The position numbers and the translations under genes are program-made. From NCBI GenBank assembly GCA_947504035.1, contig CANNGA010000007.1, positions 62,001-126,000 of the forward strand: a stretch of DNA of 64,000 bases. Reading direction: 5' to 3'. How positions within the stretch are numbered: position 1 is the stretch's first letter; every line of letters starts with the position of its first letter. This document shows, piece after piece, positions 63,021 through 64,000 of the stretch. This DNA is from an uncultured Flavobacteriaceae bacterium (GTDB lineage Bacteria > Bacteroidota > Bacteroidia > Flavobacteriales > Flavobacteriaceae). The notes beneath the pieces were generated by a model. It searched no databases, was not told the DNA's origin, and worked only from the letters and a program-made list of their open reading frames with translations.

Positions 63021-64000
63021 ATGTTACGAAACTATTTTAAAATCGCGTGGAGGAACTTAAAAATAGAACCTTTTTTTACATTGCTAAATATGTTTGGTTT
63101 GGCTATAGGTATGGCAGGGAGTTTATTAATAGCTCTATACATATATGATGAACTTAGCTTTAACAATACATTTCCTGATGCTGAGCGCATCTATCGAGTT
63201 AATGCCGATGTGAAATTTGGAGGTAAAGTTTTTAATTCGGCTCAGGTTTCAGATCCTGTTGCTCAAACTTTAAAAAAGGACTTGCCTCAAGTGGAGCTAG
63301 CAACGCGGTTTTTAAATAATAGTGGTTTATTACTAAAGAAAACAGCAACAGATACTAATGTTAAAGCGCTAAAAACAACATTTGTTGATTCTACCTTTTT
63401 TGATATGTTTGGTGTTGAGTTGCAATATGGTAATCCTAAAACAGCACTCGTGAAGGCTAATACTTTAGTTTTAACAAAAGCGGCAGCAGAAAAGCATTTT
63501 GGTATAAAAGATGCTTTGGGTAAAAGTTTGATATTAGATAACAAGACCTCTTATTTGGTAACTGGTATTATAGAAGATTTGCCAAAAAACTCTATACTAG
63601 GTGATTTTTCTGTTTTTATGTCCATGTCTGGTAATACACGGTCTAGAAAGAATGAATGGGGGAGTCAAGACTTTGTCACTTTTATCAAGTTAAGTCCAAA
63701 TGCAAATATGGCCTCTACAAAGGCCTCTATTAAAGGATTGTTTGGGAAATATGTGATTCCGTTCGTACAAACCATGATGCCAGGGATAACTGAGAAAGAA
63801 TTTATAGCTTCTGGTAATTATTTTGATTTTAGTATCATTAATCTAGAAGATATTCATTTGCACTCTACCAGACCTTCAGTGCTTTATGCTAACGGAAGTA
63901 TTAAGAATGTTTATATTTTGGCATGTATAGGTTTATTCCTAATTGTATTAGCTAGTGTTAATTTTGTGAATTTATCTACAGCATACTCTTTAAAACGTGC
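63021..64000 (+). CDS. FtsX/MacB-like ABC permease 6, N-terminal part (cut by window edge)
   Basis: The frame from ATG 63021 stays open to the window end (about 326 codons). It starts MLRNYFKIAWRNLKIEPFF, followed by the first helix (MFGLAIGMAGSLLIALYIY), the first periplasmic core and the beginning of the next helix (VYILACIGLFLIVLASVNF) and coupling region (LSTAYSLKRA). The size so far matches its neighbours. It is the sixth permease served by a single ATPase gene in the window; more may follow. Confidence 0.85.
   Translation, partial: MLRNYFKIAWRNLKIEPFFTLLNMFGLAIGMAGSLLIALYIYDELSFNNTFPDAERIYRVNADVKFGGKVFNSAQVSDPVAQTLKKDLPQVELATRFLNNSGLLLKKTATDTNVKALKTTFVDSTFFDMFGVELQYGNPKTALVKANTLVLTKAAAEKHFGIKDALGKSLILDNKTSYLVTGIIEDLPKNSILGDFSVFMSMSGNTRSRKNEWGSQDFVTFIKLSPNANMASTKASIKGLFGKYVIPFVQTMMPGITEKEFIASGNYFDFSIINLEDIHLHSTRPSVLYANGSIKNVYILACIGLFLIVLASVNFVNLSTAYSLKR

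Overview
The window is AT-rich bacterial DNA whose gene content points to the Bacteroidota, family Flavobacteriaceae. The markers are exosortase XrtF, a type IX secretion (T9SS) C-terminal sorting domain, an HYC_CC_PP protein, TonB receptors with a carboxypeptidase-like N-domain, a Bacteroidetes-type TssD tube protein, and promoters of the TTG-N19-TAnnTTTG kind. The species cannot be fixed from sequence alone. No tRNA, rRNA, CRISPR array, transposase or replication origin was seen.

Layout, left half. The 5' end of purH (minus) is followed by an exosortase pair (xrtF and its partner). Next comes a metal-handling group: HYC_CC_PP protein, HMA/MauE membrane protein, TonB receptor, secreted HMA protein and a DsbA-like protein. 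Then come mevalonate and prenyl-lipid genes (diphosphomevalonate decarboxylase, a mevalonate-kinase-like GHMP kinase, a UbiA prenyltransferase) and an RsuA/RluB-type pseudouridine synthase that lacks the catalytic aspartate. A seven-gene minus-strand run follows: FAD oxidoreductase, polyferredoxin membrane protein, MORN-like lipoprotein and three glycosyltransferases. Opposite it lie a DUF547 protein, an outer membrane protein, and a tightly overlapped set of GH113-like hydrolase, lipoprotein and two one-POTRA BamA-like barrels. A phosphoesterase and a T9SS cargo protein close this part.

Middle. A minus-strand operon from about 33.7 to 27.5 kb carries a full arsenosugar pathway: the AhpD-like protein, ArsS radical SAM enzyme, rhodanese, TIGR04282 protein, purine nucleoside phosphorylase, ArsM methyltransferase, a DUF547 lipoprotein and the TIGR04283 glycosyltransferase. 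Divergent from it is a xylose catabolic set (xylB, xylA, sodium/solute symporter) with strong hairpin terminators.

38.7-44.5 kb is the most unusual part: a type VI secretion (T6SS) cargo island. It has a TssD/Hcp with a C-terminal extension, a toxin with a pre-toxin region and a GIY-YIG-like nuclease tip, two leucine-rich-repeat proteins that are probable immunity proteins, a truncated effector copy, an orphan 60-codon toxin tail, an effector gene interrupted by an in-frame TGA, a lipoprotein that may be its immunity protein, and smaller remnants. Nearly all of this mosaic is explained by one 1384-bp tandem duplication whose junction (41822/41823) is visible, followed by homogenisation of its last 573 bp.

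Right end. A LacI-family regulator is followed by a minus-strand histidine kinase / sigma-54-type response regulator pair. Divergent from that pair is an export locus: a membrane-fusion protein, one ABC ATPase and at least six FtsX/MacB-like permeases, two of them a recent tandem duplication. Repeated sequence motifs in the flanking intergenic regions may be binding sites for these regulators.
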